NCBI GenBank assembly: GCA_028870845.1
Contig: JAGWOR010000002.1
Coordinates: 1-64,000, forward strand
Source: Gammaproteobacteria bacterium
GTDB taxonomy: Bacteria > Pseudomonadota > Gammaproteobacteria > Natronospirales > REEB76
Length of the DNA: 64,000 bases
Direction: 5' to 3'
The notes beneath the pieces were generated by a model. It saw nothing but the letters and a program-made list of their open reading frames with translations. It was not told where the DNA came from and did not search any database. Position numbers and translations under genes: made by a program. Below, in pieces: positions 43,347 to 52,559 of this stretch; position 1 is the first letter of the stretch, and every line of letters begins with the position of its first letter.

Positions 43347-44603
43347 TCAATGGCCCGTGGTACGGGCCAGTTGCCGCAGGTGTGCGATGCGGGTAACTGC
43401 CGGCGGATGGGAATCATGGTACGCCGAATGCAATGGGTCGGGTGTCAGCGTGGTGGCATTGTCGCGATAGAGTTTCACCAGTGCATGAACCAGGTCGGTC
43501 GCATTTGCGTAGCGGCTCGCATACGCATCTGCCTGGAATTCATGGCGGCGCGACCAGGCTGAACTGAGCGGTTCAATGAGAGATAGAAAAGGCGGCGCCA
43601 ACAAACTGAACAAAAGCAGGGCCATGTAGCTGGACGCTTGTGGCACACCTAGACCCTGATAAAACCAGCTATGCGCCGACAGCCACGCAAGTATCCCCAA
43701 TCCCGCCAGGCTGAGGATCGCGGCAACCACCAGCCTCTGTATGACATGCTTCATGCGGAAGTGACCTAATTCGTGCGCCAGCACCGCCTCGATTTCTTCC
43801 GGAATCAGTTTGTCCATGAGTGTGTCGAAAAACACGATACGTTTGTTATTGCCAAAACCGGTGAAATAGGCGTTGCCATGTGCCGACCTTGTGGATCCAT
43901 CCATCACGAAAACCCCGCGGCTGCTGAAACCGCAGCGTTGCAACAATGATTCAATGCGCTGCTTCAGGGCCGGATCCGCCAACGGCGTGAATTTGTTGAA
44001 CCAGGGGGCGATCAGCACCGGATATGCCCAGGTAAGCAGCAAACTGAACCCCAGCCACAATAACCAGACATACAGCCACCACAGATGCTTGGAATACCCC
44101 ATGAGCCATAGTGCGGCGTACAGCAGCGGAATGCCAAGGATCGCGGCCAGCAGCAGGAGTTTTGCCATATCCAGCAGATAGGTCTTGACGCGGATGCGGT
44201 TAAACCCAAAGCTCGATTCAATGCCGAAGGTTGAATAAATATTCAGTGGTAATGCGATCAGAGCATTGATCAGCGCATAGCAGCAGATCACAATTACGCC
44301 GGTATTCATCTGATTCGCGCCTGCTGCGCGCCAGGTGCTGTCAAGCAGTTTCAATCCGCCACCGATCGTCCAGAGCAGTGCCAGGGTTAAATCCAGTATC
44401 AAGCCAGCCAGGTTCAAACGGCTTTTGGCAACCGTATAATCTGCGGCTTTGCGGTGTGCTTCGGATCCAATGGAATCAAGAAATGCTTCAGGTACGGAAT
44501 TTTTGTGCTCGCTGACGTAACGTATGTGACGCCCGATAAGCCAGGAGCGAACTGCTGAGGATAGCGCAAGCATGCCTATGAAAACGACGGTAAGGTAGTT
44601 CAT
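43347..44603 (-). CDS. M48A-family membrane metalloprotease (Ste24/CAAX protease-like)
   Basis: This 418-residue integral membrane protein has about six or seven hydrophobic segments. The zinc motif is LAHELGHFRMKH (H277, E278, H281), and RRHEFQADAYASRYA supplies the third ligand, a Glu. NAYFTGFGNNKRIVFFDTL is typical of Ste24-like peptidases. Bacterial members act in membrane protein quality control. Being divergent from orn is common in related genomes. Confidence 0.92.
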   Translation of the reverse strand: MNYLTVVFIGMLALSSAVRSWLIGRHIRYVSEHKNSVPEAFLDSIGSEAHRKAADYTVAKSRLNLAGLILDLTLALLWTIGGGLKLLDSTWRAAGANQMNTGVIVICCYALINALIALPLNIYSTFGIESSFGFNRIRVKTYLLDMAKLLLLAAILGIPLLYAALWLMGYSKHLWWLYVWLLWLGFSLLLTWAYPVLIAPWFNKFTPLADPALKQRIESLLQRCGFSSRGVFVMDGSTRSAHGNAYFTGFGNNKRIVFFDTLMDKLIPEEIEAVLAHELGHFRMKHVIQRLVVAAILSLAGLGILAWLSAHSWFYQGLGVPQASSYMALLLFSLLAPPFLSLIEPLSSAWSRRHEFQADAYASRYANATDLVHALVKLYRDNATTLTPDPLHSAYHDSHPPAVTRIAHLRQLARTTGH

Positions 44604-44708
44604 GTTCAGGTCGGGCCAAAATGAAGAGCCAATTGTAAGCGATGTGCTCTAGTATGGGCAGGTTGTTTTGCTGGCGTTAAACTAGCCGCAGGTCAATAGG
44701 GCGTGACT

Positions 44709-45260
44709 ATGGCAATCAATGCGGAAAATTTGGTATGGCTGGATCTGGAAATGACCGGCTTGGATCCGGATTCGGACCGGATACTTGAGATCGCGACGCT
44801 GGTGACGGATAAACATCTTAACCTCCTCGCCGAAGGCCCGGTCATGGCGGTTCACCAAAGTACTGAAATTTTATCGGCCATGGGTGAGTGGTGTACGCAC
44901 CAGCACCAACAATCCGGACTTACCCAGCGTGTTGCTGGCAGCCAGACCAGTGAAGCCGCTGCGCAGCGCATCACCCTGGATTTCCTTCGCCAATATCTTC
45001 CGCCCAAAACTTCCCCCATGTGCGGCAACAGTATCTGCCAGGACCGGCGTTTTCTCGCCCATTACATGCCGGAACTCGAACAATTCTTCCATTACCGCAA
45101 CCTGGATGTCAGCACCCTGAAGGAACTTGCCAAACGCTGGGCGCCCGAAGTCATAAACGGCTTTACCAAGCAATCAAGCCACCTGGCACTGGATGATATC
45201 CGTGATTCGGTGGCGGAACTCAAGTACTACCGCGAACATCTTTTCAAGGCATCCATTTGA
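44709..45260 (+). CDS. orn: Oligoribonuclease
   Basis: The protein has 183 residues from ATG 44709; a GTG two codons earlier is the other option. This 3'-5' exonuclease degrades very short RNAs, including the pGpG product of c-di-GMP breakdown. DEDDh motifs: [11 protein letters not shown] (D12, E14), [12 protein letters not shown] (Asp) and [12 protein letters not shown] (His and Asp). The stop overlaps the start of the next gene. Confidence 0.97.
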   Translation: MAINAENLVWLDLEMTGLDPDSDRILEIATLVTDKHLNLLAEGPVMAVHQSTEILSAMGEWCTHQHQQSGLTQRVAGSQTSEAAAQRITLDFLRQYLPPKTSPMCGNSICQDRRFLAHYMPELEQFFHYRNLDVSTLKELAKRWAPEVINGFTKQSSHLALDDIRDSVAELKYYREHLFKASI

Positions 45261-46234
45261 ACTCCGAAGCGCAACAAGAGCATCCGCAGGATAACTGTTT
45301 AAGGTTTTCTGACATACGCGCCGCCGCCGCGAATATAGCCGCGCACATCCGGCTTACTCCGGTACTTCGATGCCCGCAATTGGATGACAGGCTGGACGCG
45401 GAAATATTTTTTAAATGCGAGAATTTCCAGGAAATGGGTGCATTCAAGTTGCGCGGCGCAACGAATGCTGTTTTCACGTTGCCTGAGACAGCCGCTGCGA
45501 AGGGGGTAGCAACGCATTCATCCGGTAATCATGGTGCGGCGGTAGCGCTGGCGGCGCGCCGTCGTGGGATCACCGCATGCGTGGTAATGCCCGAGAACGC
45601 CAGCAGTTTCAAAAAGCGTGCAGTCACGGAGTACGGGGCCAAAGTCATCTTTTGTGAATCCAGCATGCGTGGGCGAGAAACCGCCCTGGCGGAATATGTG
45701 TCGGCTACCGGCGCTGCCGTAGTGCACCCCTATAACGACATCAAGGTCATGGCCGGACAGGGTACCGCAGCCTTGGAGCTGCATGCACAGGTAGAGCAGC
45801 TGGATTTGATCCTGGCCCCGGTGGGCGGCGGCGGACTGCTATCCGGCACGGCCGTAGCGACCCGTGCACTGCGACCCGGCTGCAGCATCATCGGGGTGGA
45901 ACCCGCGGGCGCGGACGATGCCCGGCGTTCACTTGAGCTTGGACGGATCACTGCCTTGGCACAACCGGAAACCATTGCGGACGGCCTGCGCGCCACGGTT
46001 GGGCCGTTACCGTTCGCGGTTTTGCGTTCCCAGGTGGATGATATTGTTTGCGTATCCGATGAGTCGATTATCCGGGCTATGCGTTATATCTGGGAACGCA
46101 TGAAGATAATCATTGAACCTTCTTCAGCAGTTGTGGCGGCGGCCATGCTGGACCTGCTGGTGGACGTGAAAGGCAAACGGGTCGGTGTTATTCTCAGCGG
46201 CGGTAATGTAGACCTGGATCAGCTACCCTGGTAA
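45257..46234 (+). CDS. PLP-dependent threonine/serine dehydratase or serine racemase
   Basis: This 325-residue fold type II enzyme has its PLP-binding Lys in MGAFKLRGA (K64). The Asn loop is [10 protein letters not shown], and the phosphate-binding glycine loop is VGGGGLLSG. There is no C-terminal ACT domain, so it is of the short, catabolic or racemase-like type and not biosynthetic IlvA. The only sensible start is TTG 45257, overlapping the orn stop by 4 bases. Both a dehydratase and a racemase activity are possible. Confidence 0.88.
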   Translation: MNSEAQQEHPQDNCLRFSDIRAAAANIAAHIRLTPVLRCPQLDDRLDAEIFFKCENFQEMGAFKLRGATNAVFTLPETAAAKGVATHSSGNHGAAVALAARRRGITACVVMPENASSFKKRAVTEYGAKVIFCESSMRGRETALAEYVSATGAAVVHPYNDIKVMAGQGTAALELHAQVEQLDLILAPVGGGGLLSGTAVATRALRPGCSIIGVEPAGADDARRSLELGRITALAQPETIADGLRATVGPLPFAVLRSQVDDIVCVSDESIIRAMRYIWERMKIIIEPSSAVVAAAMLDLLVDVKGKRVGVILSGGNVDLDQLPW

Positions 46235-46247
46235 GAGGTTAACAATC

Positions 46248-46823
46248 ATGCAGAGGTGGACAAGAAAGCTGGCAGTTTTGGCTGGGTTGCTGTGCGTCAC
46301 TGCGGTGCTCGCGGGGGCGGTTTCCCAACCGGTGGATATTCGCGACCTGATGACCGTGACCCAGTTCGACAACACGGGACTCAACAAGCTTTCAGCCGGC
46401 GAAATCAAGGCCCTGAATGCCTGGTTGAATCAGTACCTGAAATCCCGAAGCACTGCCGGCAATCCGGGAACTCCGACGGTTGTTGTTCCAAATACTGCGC
46501 TGACACCCACAACCCCGGCAAAGCCGCCGCATTCATCGCCGGCAGCCGGCATTGCAAACTTCGGTGCCGATACCATGACGCCGAAGGAACCATTGCAGGA
46601 ACCCTCGAGAATCGAATCTCATATTGCCGGCCACTTTACCGGATGGACCGGTAATACAGTATTCAAACTTGAAAACGGTCAGATTTGGAAACAGGCGGCC
46701 ACCGGCTACTTCACCAATATTGATCTGGACAATCCAGAAGTGGTAATCAAGAAACTGACTTTCGGCTACCTGTTGACGCTGCCTGGCCATGGCGAGACGG
46801 TTTTTGTCAGGCGTGTGAAATAA
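46248..46823 (+). CDS. Exported hypothetical protein
   Basis: This 191-residue protein has a signal peptide (KLAVLAGLLCVTAVLAGAVS) and then a short conserved-looking helix, IRDLMTVTQFDNTGLNKLSA, with EIKALNAWL after it. The middle is Pro/Thr-rich and looks unstructured. Residues ~125-190 form a small beta-rich domain (GHFTGWTGNTVFKLENGQIW). Similar short periplasmic proteins occur in Xanthomonadales, but I know no function. The start is ATG 46248, after AAGAGG. A DUF2147-like gene follows 2 bases later. Confidence 0.8.
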   Translation: MQRWTRKLAVLAGLLCVTAVLAGAVSQPVDIRDLMTVTQFDNTGLNKLSAGEIKALNAWLNQYLKSRSTAGNPGTPTVVVPNTALTPTTPAKPPHSSPAAGIANFGADTMTPKEPLQEPSRIESHIAGHFTGWTGNTVFKLENGQIWKQAATGYFTNIDLDNPEVVIKKLTFGYLLTLPGHGETVFVRRVK

Positions 46824-46825
46824 AC

Positions 46826-47374
46826 GTGCGGAAGCACACCTTGCCTATGATGCGGTGGCACGCGCCCTTCGGTTTGCGAATCCTGCTGGTGAGCATGCTG
46901 TTTTCGATCATCAACCTGGCGCATGCCGCAAACCAGGCTGCTGCAATCGAGGGTGTGTGGTCCACACAGGACGGCAAGGCGCGCGTGCAGATCGTGGAGC
47001 AAGACAACAGGTTTAAGGGTCGGATTGTCTGGTTGAAACAACCGTTATTTCCCGCCAACGACCCGCAGGGCATGGCTGGCAAGCCCAAGGTCGACCGCAA
47101 AAATCCGGATAATAAACTGCGCACCCGCCCGATTATGGGCTTGCCATTGCTGGATGGATTTCATTATGCCGGCGATGCTGTGTGGCGCGGCGGCACGATC
47201 TATGACCCCGAGAGCGGCAAGACGTACAGCTGCAATATTACCCTCATGCAGGATGGATCACTGCGGATCCGCGGCTATGTGGGAATACCGCTTTTCGGAC
47301 GCACGGAAATCTGGAAGCGGTACCATCCCGATACAGCAACAAACGCGGCCTCGGCTGTCACACATAACCCTTAA
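46826..47374 (+). CDS. DUF2147-domain exported protein
   Basis: The protein has 182 residues from GTG 46826; ATG starts at 46847 or 46850 are equally possible. A signal peptide (ILLVSMLFSIINLAHAA) precedes the DUF2147 domain: GVWSTQDGKARVQIVE, then FKGRIVWLKQP, DNKLRTRPIMGLPLL and IYDPESGKTYSCNI, ending in LFGRTEIWKR. This family (PF09917) has a lipocalin-like fold and no settled function. It lies 2 bases after the preceding exported protein, suggesting one transcript. Confidence 0.82.
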   Translation: MRKHTLPMMRWHAPFGLRILLVSMLFSIINLAHAANQAAAIEGVWSTQDGKARVQIVEQDNRFKGRIVWLKQPLFPANDPQGMAGKPKVDRKNPDNKLRTRPIMGLPLLDGFHYAGDAVWRGGTIYDPESGKTYSCNITLMQDGSLRIRGYVGIPLFGRTEIWKRYHPDTATNAASAVTHNP

Positions 47375-47380
47375 ATACCA

Positions 47381-47644
47381 TCACGGTGGTGAATGGCTGG
47401 CGGCAGAGGGCGCACTGCCAGCTGACTGTGCCTGTATTTGCCGGTCCAGTGACTGCTGTTGCGCATTCACAGTATTTTGAACGTTTTTGGCCTTGTTAAG
47501 ATCCCGGATGTAGGGTGCGAATACCGTGTGACTCACCGGGGGCGGAGCGCTGTGCGCTTGCTTTGCCTGGTCTTCCCTGGAGGAACCGCACGCCGCTATC
47601 ATGGCCAGGATGGTGCAGAGTGTGAATAAATTCAGGACTTTCAT
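47381..47644 (-). CDS. Small lipoprotein
   Basis: This 87-residue protein starts at ATG 47644, 9 bases after AGGAG; an ATG two codons earlier is too close to the box. The lipobox is MIAACG (lipidated Cys at about residue 19). The mature part is short and Gln/Ala/Pro-rich with no fold I recognise. It ends 6 bases from the convergent DUF2147 gene. The good ribosome binding site and lipobox support it as real. Confidence 0.75.
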   Translation of the reverse strand: MKVLNLFTLCTILAMIAACGSSREDQAKQAHSAPPPVSHTVFAPYIRDLNKAKNVQNTVNAQQQSLDRQIQAQSAGSAPSAASHSPP

Positions 47645-47681
47645 TGTCATTTGCTCCTCGCCAATTCAGATATTCCGGGAA

Positions 47682-48239
47682 TCAATTGCAGAATGACTCG
47701 GTATGGTAGCGGAAAAATTTCAGATTCGAAGACCAGTAATCCCTGCCTAAACCGGCTTTTCGCATGAGGGCGGCGTAAAATTCATCGGGCTCAGGCAGCG
47801 ACTCCCATACCGAAGGTAGGAAAGTTGCACGCCGTCTGCCGTCCTGCACTGTCAAGCCATCCACGTGCGGATTAAGCATCAGCAGCAAATCCGCGCGGCT
47901 GCGTACATTGACGGATTCTGCCGTAGTCAATACGGAAATTTCAATCTGCAGGTTTTCCAGTTCCGGCGCCGCTAGCGGCGGGAAACGCGGATCCTCGAAA
48001 GCCGCGGCTCTGGCATTGGCTACCACATCGTGCAGAAGCGCGCGCCTGGGGTCCAATGTGCCGATGCAGCCCCGTAACGCGCCGTGCCGCTTCAAGGTTA
48101 CAAAGCTGGCAAGTAATTCACGCAACACAGGGTTTTGATTGGATCCATCAGGTAGGAATGCGCTGCCGCGAAGCTGCTCCTCAATGCTGTGGAGCGCGGC
48201 CATTAACAGCAGCGAACGTGTGACGCCATCAAACTTCAT
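47682..48239 (-). CDS. amrA: AmmeMemoRadiSam system protein A (AMMECR1 domain)
   Basis: The protein has 185 residues from ATG 48239, which overlaps the end of the Memo-like gene by 11 bases; the frame continues upstream inside that gene. Family motifs are FVTLKRHGALRGCIGTLDP, with the LRGCIG core, then DPRFPPLAAPELENLQIEISVL. The biochemical role of the AMMECR1 domain in bacteria is not established. It lies next to Memo and the radical SAM gene, giving the complete three-part set. Confidence 0.93.
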   Translation of the reverse strand: MKFDGVTRSLLLMAALHSIEEQLRGSAFLPDGSNQNPVLRELLASFVTLKRHGALRGCIGTLDPRRALLHDVVANARAAAFEDPRFPPLAAPELENLQIEISVLTTAESVNVRSRADLLLMLNPHVDGLTVQDGRRRATFLPSVWESLPEPDEFYAALMRKAGLGRDYWSSNLKFFRYHTESFCN

Positions 48240-49026
48240 AAAAAGCCCATGCGCCGTAGCCAACGACCCGTTCAGGAGTGCCCGCTGTGTCGCCTGAATT
48301 GCGGAGATCGAGCCGTTGCACATGCAGCTTCAGCCTGCGCGCCATCTGCAGCAGGCCATTGACCGGATGTGCGCCGCACGCCTGATGTTCACTGATGGGG
48401 CTATCCAGGTTTTCAATGTGGTTTGCGGTGGCAGCATCCAGCTGACGGGCCCGATCCGATGGATGGTAATGGCTGAGATCGGAACTGATGACCACCAGCG
48501 TTTCCTTGCCGTCCCAAAGTTTTTCCAGAACTTCAGCCACTTCCGCTGCCTGCGCCTGCCCCACCACCAATGGCACCAGCGTGAAATTAACCAGCATTGC
48601 CTGCAGAAATGGCAGCTGTACCTCCAGGCTGTGTTCCAGGGCGTGCGCTTGGTCTGACACCATGATCTGGGGAAGGGCCTCGAGTTGCGCGGCTGCCTGC
48701 CGGTCCAGACGGATATCCCCCAAGGGGGTCTGGAAGGCCTCCACGGACGGCAGGGCCAGACCGTGCAGCGCGACCCTGTGCGCGGGCCCCAGCAGGACCA
48801 CACGACGGATCGTCCCCCTCAGGCCAGCAAGCGCGTTATAAGCGCGTGCGGCGATAGGCCCCGAGTACACATAGCCGGCATGGGGAACGATCAGGGCCTT
48901 GGGCGGGGGGGTGTGAACGGTATTCTCGGCCAGCAGCTTTTGCACCTGGGAGAGGAGTCCGGCGCTCTCCTGGGGGTAGAAATAGCCGGCTACGGCCGCA
49001 GGACGAATCATGCCATGCTTGGTCAT
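48229..49026 (-). CDS. amrB: AmmeMemoRadiSam system protein B (Memo-like)
   Basis: This 265-residue Memo-family protein starts at ATG 49026; a second ATG at 49011 is possible. Conserved parts are RPAAVAGYFYP, IVPHAGYVYSGPIAARAY, HALEHSLEVQLPFLQ and SSDLSHYHPSDRA, with several His that in animal MEMO1 form a metal site. It is related to extradiol dioxygenases. It starts only 32 bases from the divergent radical SAM gene. Confidence 0.94.
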   Translation of the reverse strand: MTKHGMIRPAAVAGYFYPQESAGLLSQVQKLLAENTVHTPPPKALIVPHAGYVYSGPIAARAYNALAGLRGTIRRVVLLGPAHRVALHGLALPSVEAFQTPLGDIRLDRQAAAQLEALPQIMVSDQAHALEHSLEVQLPFLQAMLVNFTLVPLVVGQAQAAEVAEVLEKLWDGKETLVVISSDLSHYHPSDRARQLDAATANHIENLDSPISEHQACGAHPVNGLLQMARRLKLHVQRLDLRNSGDTAGTPERVVGYGAWAFYEV

Positions 49027-49058
49027 ATACTTAAGCTTAGTACGATACCAGGCTACAG

Positions 49059-50162
49059 ATGCAAGACGCTGCAGAAACGATTGTAACCACCCGCTACTGG
49101 CATGCCTTGGGGGACGGACGGGTCCAATGCGATGTCTGTCCGCGCTACTGCAAACTGCATGAGGGCCAGCGCGGACTGTGTTTCGTGCGTGGCTGCGAAG
49201 ACGGCCGGATAAAACTCTTCAGCTATGGCCGTTCTAGCGGGTTTTGCGTCGATCCCGTGGAAAAAAAGCCGCTCAACCATTTCCTGCCGGGCACATCGGT
49301 GCTTTCATTCGGCACCGCAGGATGTAACCTGGCATGCAAGTTTTGCCAGAACTGGGACATGTCAAAATCGCGGGAGATGGACAAGCTCATGGATGCAGCA
49401 ACGCCAGAAACCCTGGCGCATGCCGCGAAGGCATTGGGCTGTGCCAGCATGGCGTATACCTACAATGATCCGGTGATTTTCATGGAATACGCCATGGACG
49501 CGGCGGATGCCGGCCATGCGATCGGCATTAGCTCGGTTGCCGTGACCGCCGGCTACATGTGCGCCGAGCCGCGCATGGATTTCTACCGGCATATGGACGC
49601 AGTCAACGTGGATTTGAAGGCCTTCACCGAAAATTTCTATTGGAAGACCTGCGGCGGACATCTGCAAGCGGTGCTGGATACGCTCATGTATCTCAAGCAT
49701 GAAACCCAGGTGTGGCTGGAAATCACCAGCCTGCTGATTCCAGGGGAAAATGACTCACAACAGGAAATTGAAAGCCTGGTCCAATGGGTGGCAGGCAAGC
49801 TGGGACCGGATGTGCCCCTGCACTTTACGGCTTTCCATCCGGATTGGAAAATGCAGAATACCCCGGCAACGCCCGCACACACATTGCTGAGGGCGCGCGA
49901 GCTCGGCATCCAGAATGGGTTGCGTTATTGCTATACCGGGAATGTGCACGATGCCATCGGTGGCAGCACCTATTGCCATCACTGCGGCGCGTTATTGATC
50001 GAACGCAATTGGTACGAGCTTGGGCAATGGCGGCTTGATACCGATGGACACTGCCTGCAGTGCGGCGCGCTATTGCCCGGAGTATTCAGGGGGCAGCCAG
50101 GGCATTGGGGCCGGCGGCGTATGCCGGTGAGGATCAACCAAGCTGCAAATGGTTTGGGTTGA
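49059..50162 (+). CDS. amrS: AmmeMemoRadiSam system radical SAM enzyme
   Basis: This 367-residue radical SAM protein has the cluster motif TAGCNLACKFCQNWDMSKS (C89, C93, C96). Four more Cys precede it (C24, C27, C31, C41), and two CxxC pairs lie near the C-terminus (TYCHHCGA and HCLQCGALLPG), suggesting an added zinc or auxiliary site. It belongs to the third family of the AmmeMemoRadiSam set. The reaction is not known. Confidence 0.94.
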   Translation: MQDAAETIVTTRYWHALGDGRVQCDVCPRYCKLHEGQRGLCFVRGCEDGRIKLFSYGRSSGFCVDPVEKKPLNHFLPGTSVLSFGTAGCNLACKFCQNWDMSKSREMDKLMDAATPETLAHAAKALGCASMAYTYNDPVIFMEYAMDAADAGHAIGISSVAVTAGYMCAEPRMDFYRHMDAVNVDLKAFTENFYWKTCGGHLQAVLDTLMYLKHETQVWLEITSLLIPGENDSQQEIESLVQWVAGKLGPDVPLHFTAFHPDWKMQNTPATPAHTLLRARELGIQNGLRYCYTGNVHDAIGGSTYCHHCGALLIERNWYELGQWRLDTDGHCLQCGALLPGVFRGQPGHWGRRRMPVRINQAANGLG

Positions 50163-50305
50163 GCCTGCGATATTGGCCGCTCTCACATGATTACGGTTAT
50201 ATATACGCGAGTGTGACACGGAGGCGATTCCTGCATGATGCACGGGAAAGCCGGCCGTTTGCATAATAGAATGTGTTTTCCACTAGACCGGGCAGTTAAA
50301 AAAAC

Positions 50306-50947
50306 ATGCACATAGAAAGCGAAAAGTACTACCACATACACAAACACAATTCACCTAAATGGGTTGAAGGCGCCACTTTCATGTTCGGCGACGAACCCAA
50401 TAATTCATGGCGTGCTTTCGAAGTGGCGCGGCGCGGCATTACCAATCCGGAGACCAACGAGGTATACACCGTCGACATGGTGGCCTTCCGCGCCCTGCAT
50501 GTTTATCGCAAGCAGGGGAAAAAAGATCCACACCTGGGTTTCTATCACTACAATCCGGTCATGACGCTGGCGGAGACCCTGGACAGCTTGTTTTTGTCCA
50601 CGCGCATGGTGAGAGAGCTGGTACTGGAAGAGGTGCGAAAACAGATGTACCCGGATCTGCCATCCCGCGCCAACTGCATCTGGCTGATCCCCGAAGACGA
50701 ACGCGCGGTGCGTTTCTGGCTGGAGAATATGCGCGGCGATCACAAGCGGGTTTTCCGTGTGCGTGCCACTGGCGAGATGCATCGCGCACCCCAGCAGGTT
50801 GTCATGGGAGACACGATCTCATTGCTGGAATGGCGCAAACGCGCACTGGATTACTGGAATGGCGTGGATATGGAATCATATGACGATGAAATCACCTGTA
50901 ATGGTGAAATCGAAGTGCTGGAAGAACTGCCCGCCAGCAATTTCTGA
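50306..50947 (+). CDS. Conserved hypothetical protein (possibly DUF2441)
   Basis: This 213-residue soluble protein starts MHIESEKYYHIHKHNSPKW. The start is ATG 50306. It is acidic at the C-terminus and has no signal peptide or membrane segment. The pattern YHIHKHNSPKW...GATFMFGDEPNNSW recalls DUF2441-type proteins, but I am not sure. TRMVRELVLEEVRKQMYPDLP and CIWLIPEDERAVRFW are other notable parts. It follows the AmrS gene by 143 bases and converges with aldehyde dehydrogenase with no gap. Confidence 0.7.
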   Translation: MHIESEKYYHIHKHNSPKWVEGATFMFGDEPNNSWRAFEVARRGITNPETNEVYTVDMVAFRALHVYRKQGKKDPHLGFYHYNPVMTLAETLDSLFLSTRMVRELVLEEVRKQMYPDLPSRANCIWLIPEDERAVRFWLENMRGDHKRVFRVRATGEMHRAPQQVVMGDTISLLEWRKRALDYWNGVDMESYDDEITCNGEIEVLEELPASNF

Positions 50948-52537
50948 TCAGGGTTTCCCGAACATCCTCGGCAGCAAGGACAGCGCCCGCCGAAATCCCG
51001 TCAACCGGGTTGCAATACCCCGGCCATACAGGGCCTTAAGCGCTCCTTTCAGGCCCTCGTAGGCTTTGATGTCATAAGGCATCCAGAAAGGCTGGCGGCG
51101 CAGGTGCTTGAACCAATCAGTGATAATGACCCTGGGTGCGGTAACCGCCTCGAATGCATAGTGCCCGTGACCGCGGCTGTACCCGGAATCCTTGAATCCG
51201 CCCCAGGGCGTCTCAGTCATGCCGTAGGAAGTCACATGGTCGTTGATCATGATCGCGCCGGCATGAATTTGCTTCGCCAGGGATGCGGCCTTGCCTTGGT
51301 CTCGCGACCAGACCGAGGCACTCAAGCCGTAGCGTGAGTCATTGGCAAGGCGCACGGCCTCGGCATCGCTGGTGTACGGCATGACAGCCAGTATCGGGCC
51401 GAAGGTTTCATCCCGCATGATGGCCATTTCATGGTCGACGCCGGTGAGCACCATGGGGGAAATAAAGTTTGGGTTGGGCGCTGGCGCAGGTCCCGCCTTG
51501 GCGGCCACGCTGGCGCCGCGCTGAAACGCCTCTTCCAGCTGCCGTTGCACCGTATCCACCTGGCGCTGGGTGCAAAGTGGTCCCACGTCCACGTTGAATT
51601 CCGTGCCCGGGCCGACGCGCAAGGCGGAGACTTTTTGCGTGAGCTTGCCCACAAACTCGGCATAGACGTCTTGCTGGATATAAATGCGTTCCACAGCCGC
51701 ACAGGTTTGACCGGCATTGGACAAGCCAGCCCAGACAGCGCCATTAGCGGCCCTTTCCAAGTCGGCATCCGCGCAGACGATCATGGCATCTTTACCGCCA
51801 AGTTCAACTGATATCGGGGTCAGCGTGCGGGCGGCTTTCTCCAGCAACAGCTTGCCAACCGGCACGGAACCCGTGAAGAACAGTTTGTCCACGCCGCTGC
51901 CCGGTTGCAGCAGCAAGTCGCCTGCCGGCGGTCCGTCAATATGGATATGAGAGAACACGCCGGCTGGAATTCCACTCTCGCGGAACATGCGCTGCAGAAA
52001 CACGCCGACAGCGACCGTTTCCGGCGCGGTTTTGAACACCACCGTATTGCCGGCCAGCAGCGCCGGTACGATTTCATGCATTGGAATTCCGAGCGGATAG
52101 TTCCATGGCGAGATGATGCCGATCACGCCCCAGGGAACGCGAATCACGCTGCTGCTTTTGCCGAAGAACAGCCATGACCCGTTTTTTAGACGCTTTGGTT
52201 TGAGGTATTTCCATGCGTGCTTTTCATACCAGCGGCACCCGGCAACAGTCGGCAGGACTTCAGTCGCGAGTGCGTCGAGCCGGGTTTTGCCCACACAGTT
52301 GGAGATTAACGTGGAGAACTCATCCATGTGCGCCAATATCCAGCGGCGCAATTCACGCACAATCTCCCGGCGTTGCGATAGCGGCAACGCGGCCCACTCA
52401 GGCTGGGCATCGCGGGCCAGGCGCAGCGTGGCACGCACTTCTTCGGCGGTTTGCCATGGGAAACGGCCGATAAGTTCCCCAGTGGCCGGATTGCGCAGGG
52501 TGACCCCGGGTGCATCTGAAGCTGTGGTCTCACTCAT
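50948..52537 (-). CDS. NAD(P)-dependent aldehyde dehydrogenase
   Basis: This 529-residue protein oxidises an aldehyde to the acid. The catalytic Cys is in NAGQTCAAVERIYI. The catalytic Glu loop is VELGGKDAMIV, the nucleotide-binding FTGSVPVGKLL precedes it, and the C-terminal MTETPWGGFKDSGYSRGHG is standard. The extra C-terminal ~60 residues are longer than in many family members. The true substrate is unknown; succinate semialdehyde or fatty aldehyde types are possible. It lies 22 bases after a 2OG oxygenase gene on the same strand. Confidence 0.93.
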   Translation of the reverse strand: MSETTASDAPGVTLRNPATGELIGRFPWQTAEEVRATLRLARDAQPEWAALPLSQRREIVRELRRWILAHMDEFSTLISNCVGKTRLDALATEVLPTVAGCRWYEKHAWKYLKPKRLKNGSWLFFGKSSSVIRVPWGVIGIISPWNYPLGIPMHEIVPALLAGNTVVFKTAPETVAVGVFLQRMFRESGIPAGVFSHIHIDGPPAGDLLLQPGSGVDKLFFTGSVPVGKLLLEKAARTLTPISVELGGKDAMIVCADADLERAANGAVWAGLSNAGQTCAAVERIYIQQDVYAEFVGKLTQKVSALRVGPGTEFNVDVGPLCTQRQVDTVQRQLEEAFQRGASVAAKAGPAPAPNPNFISPMVLTGVDHEMAIMRDETFGPILAVMPYTSDAEAVRLANDSRYGLSASVWSRDQGKAASLAKQIHAGAIMINDHVTSYGMTETPWGGFKDSGYSRGHGHYAFEAVTAPRVIITDWFKHLRRQPFWMPYDIKAYEGLKGALKALYGRGIATRLTGFRRALSLLPRMFGKP

Positions 52538-52559
52538 AAGCCTGCAGCACCCAATGGTT

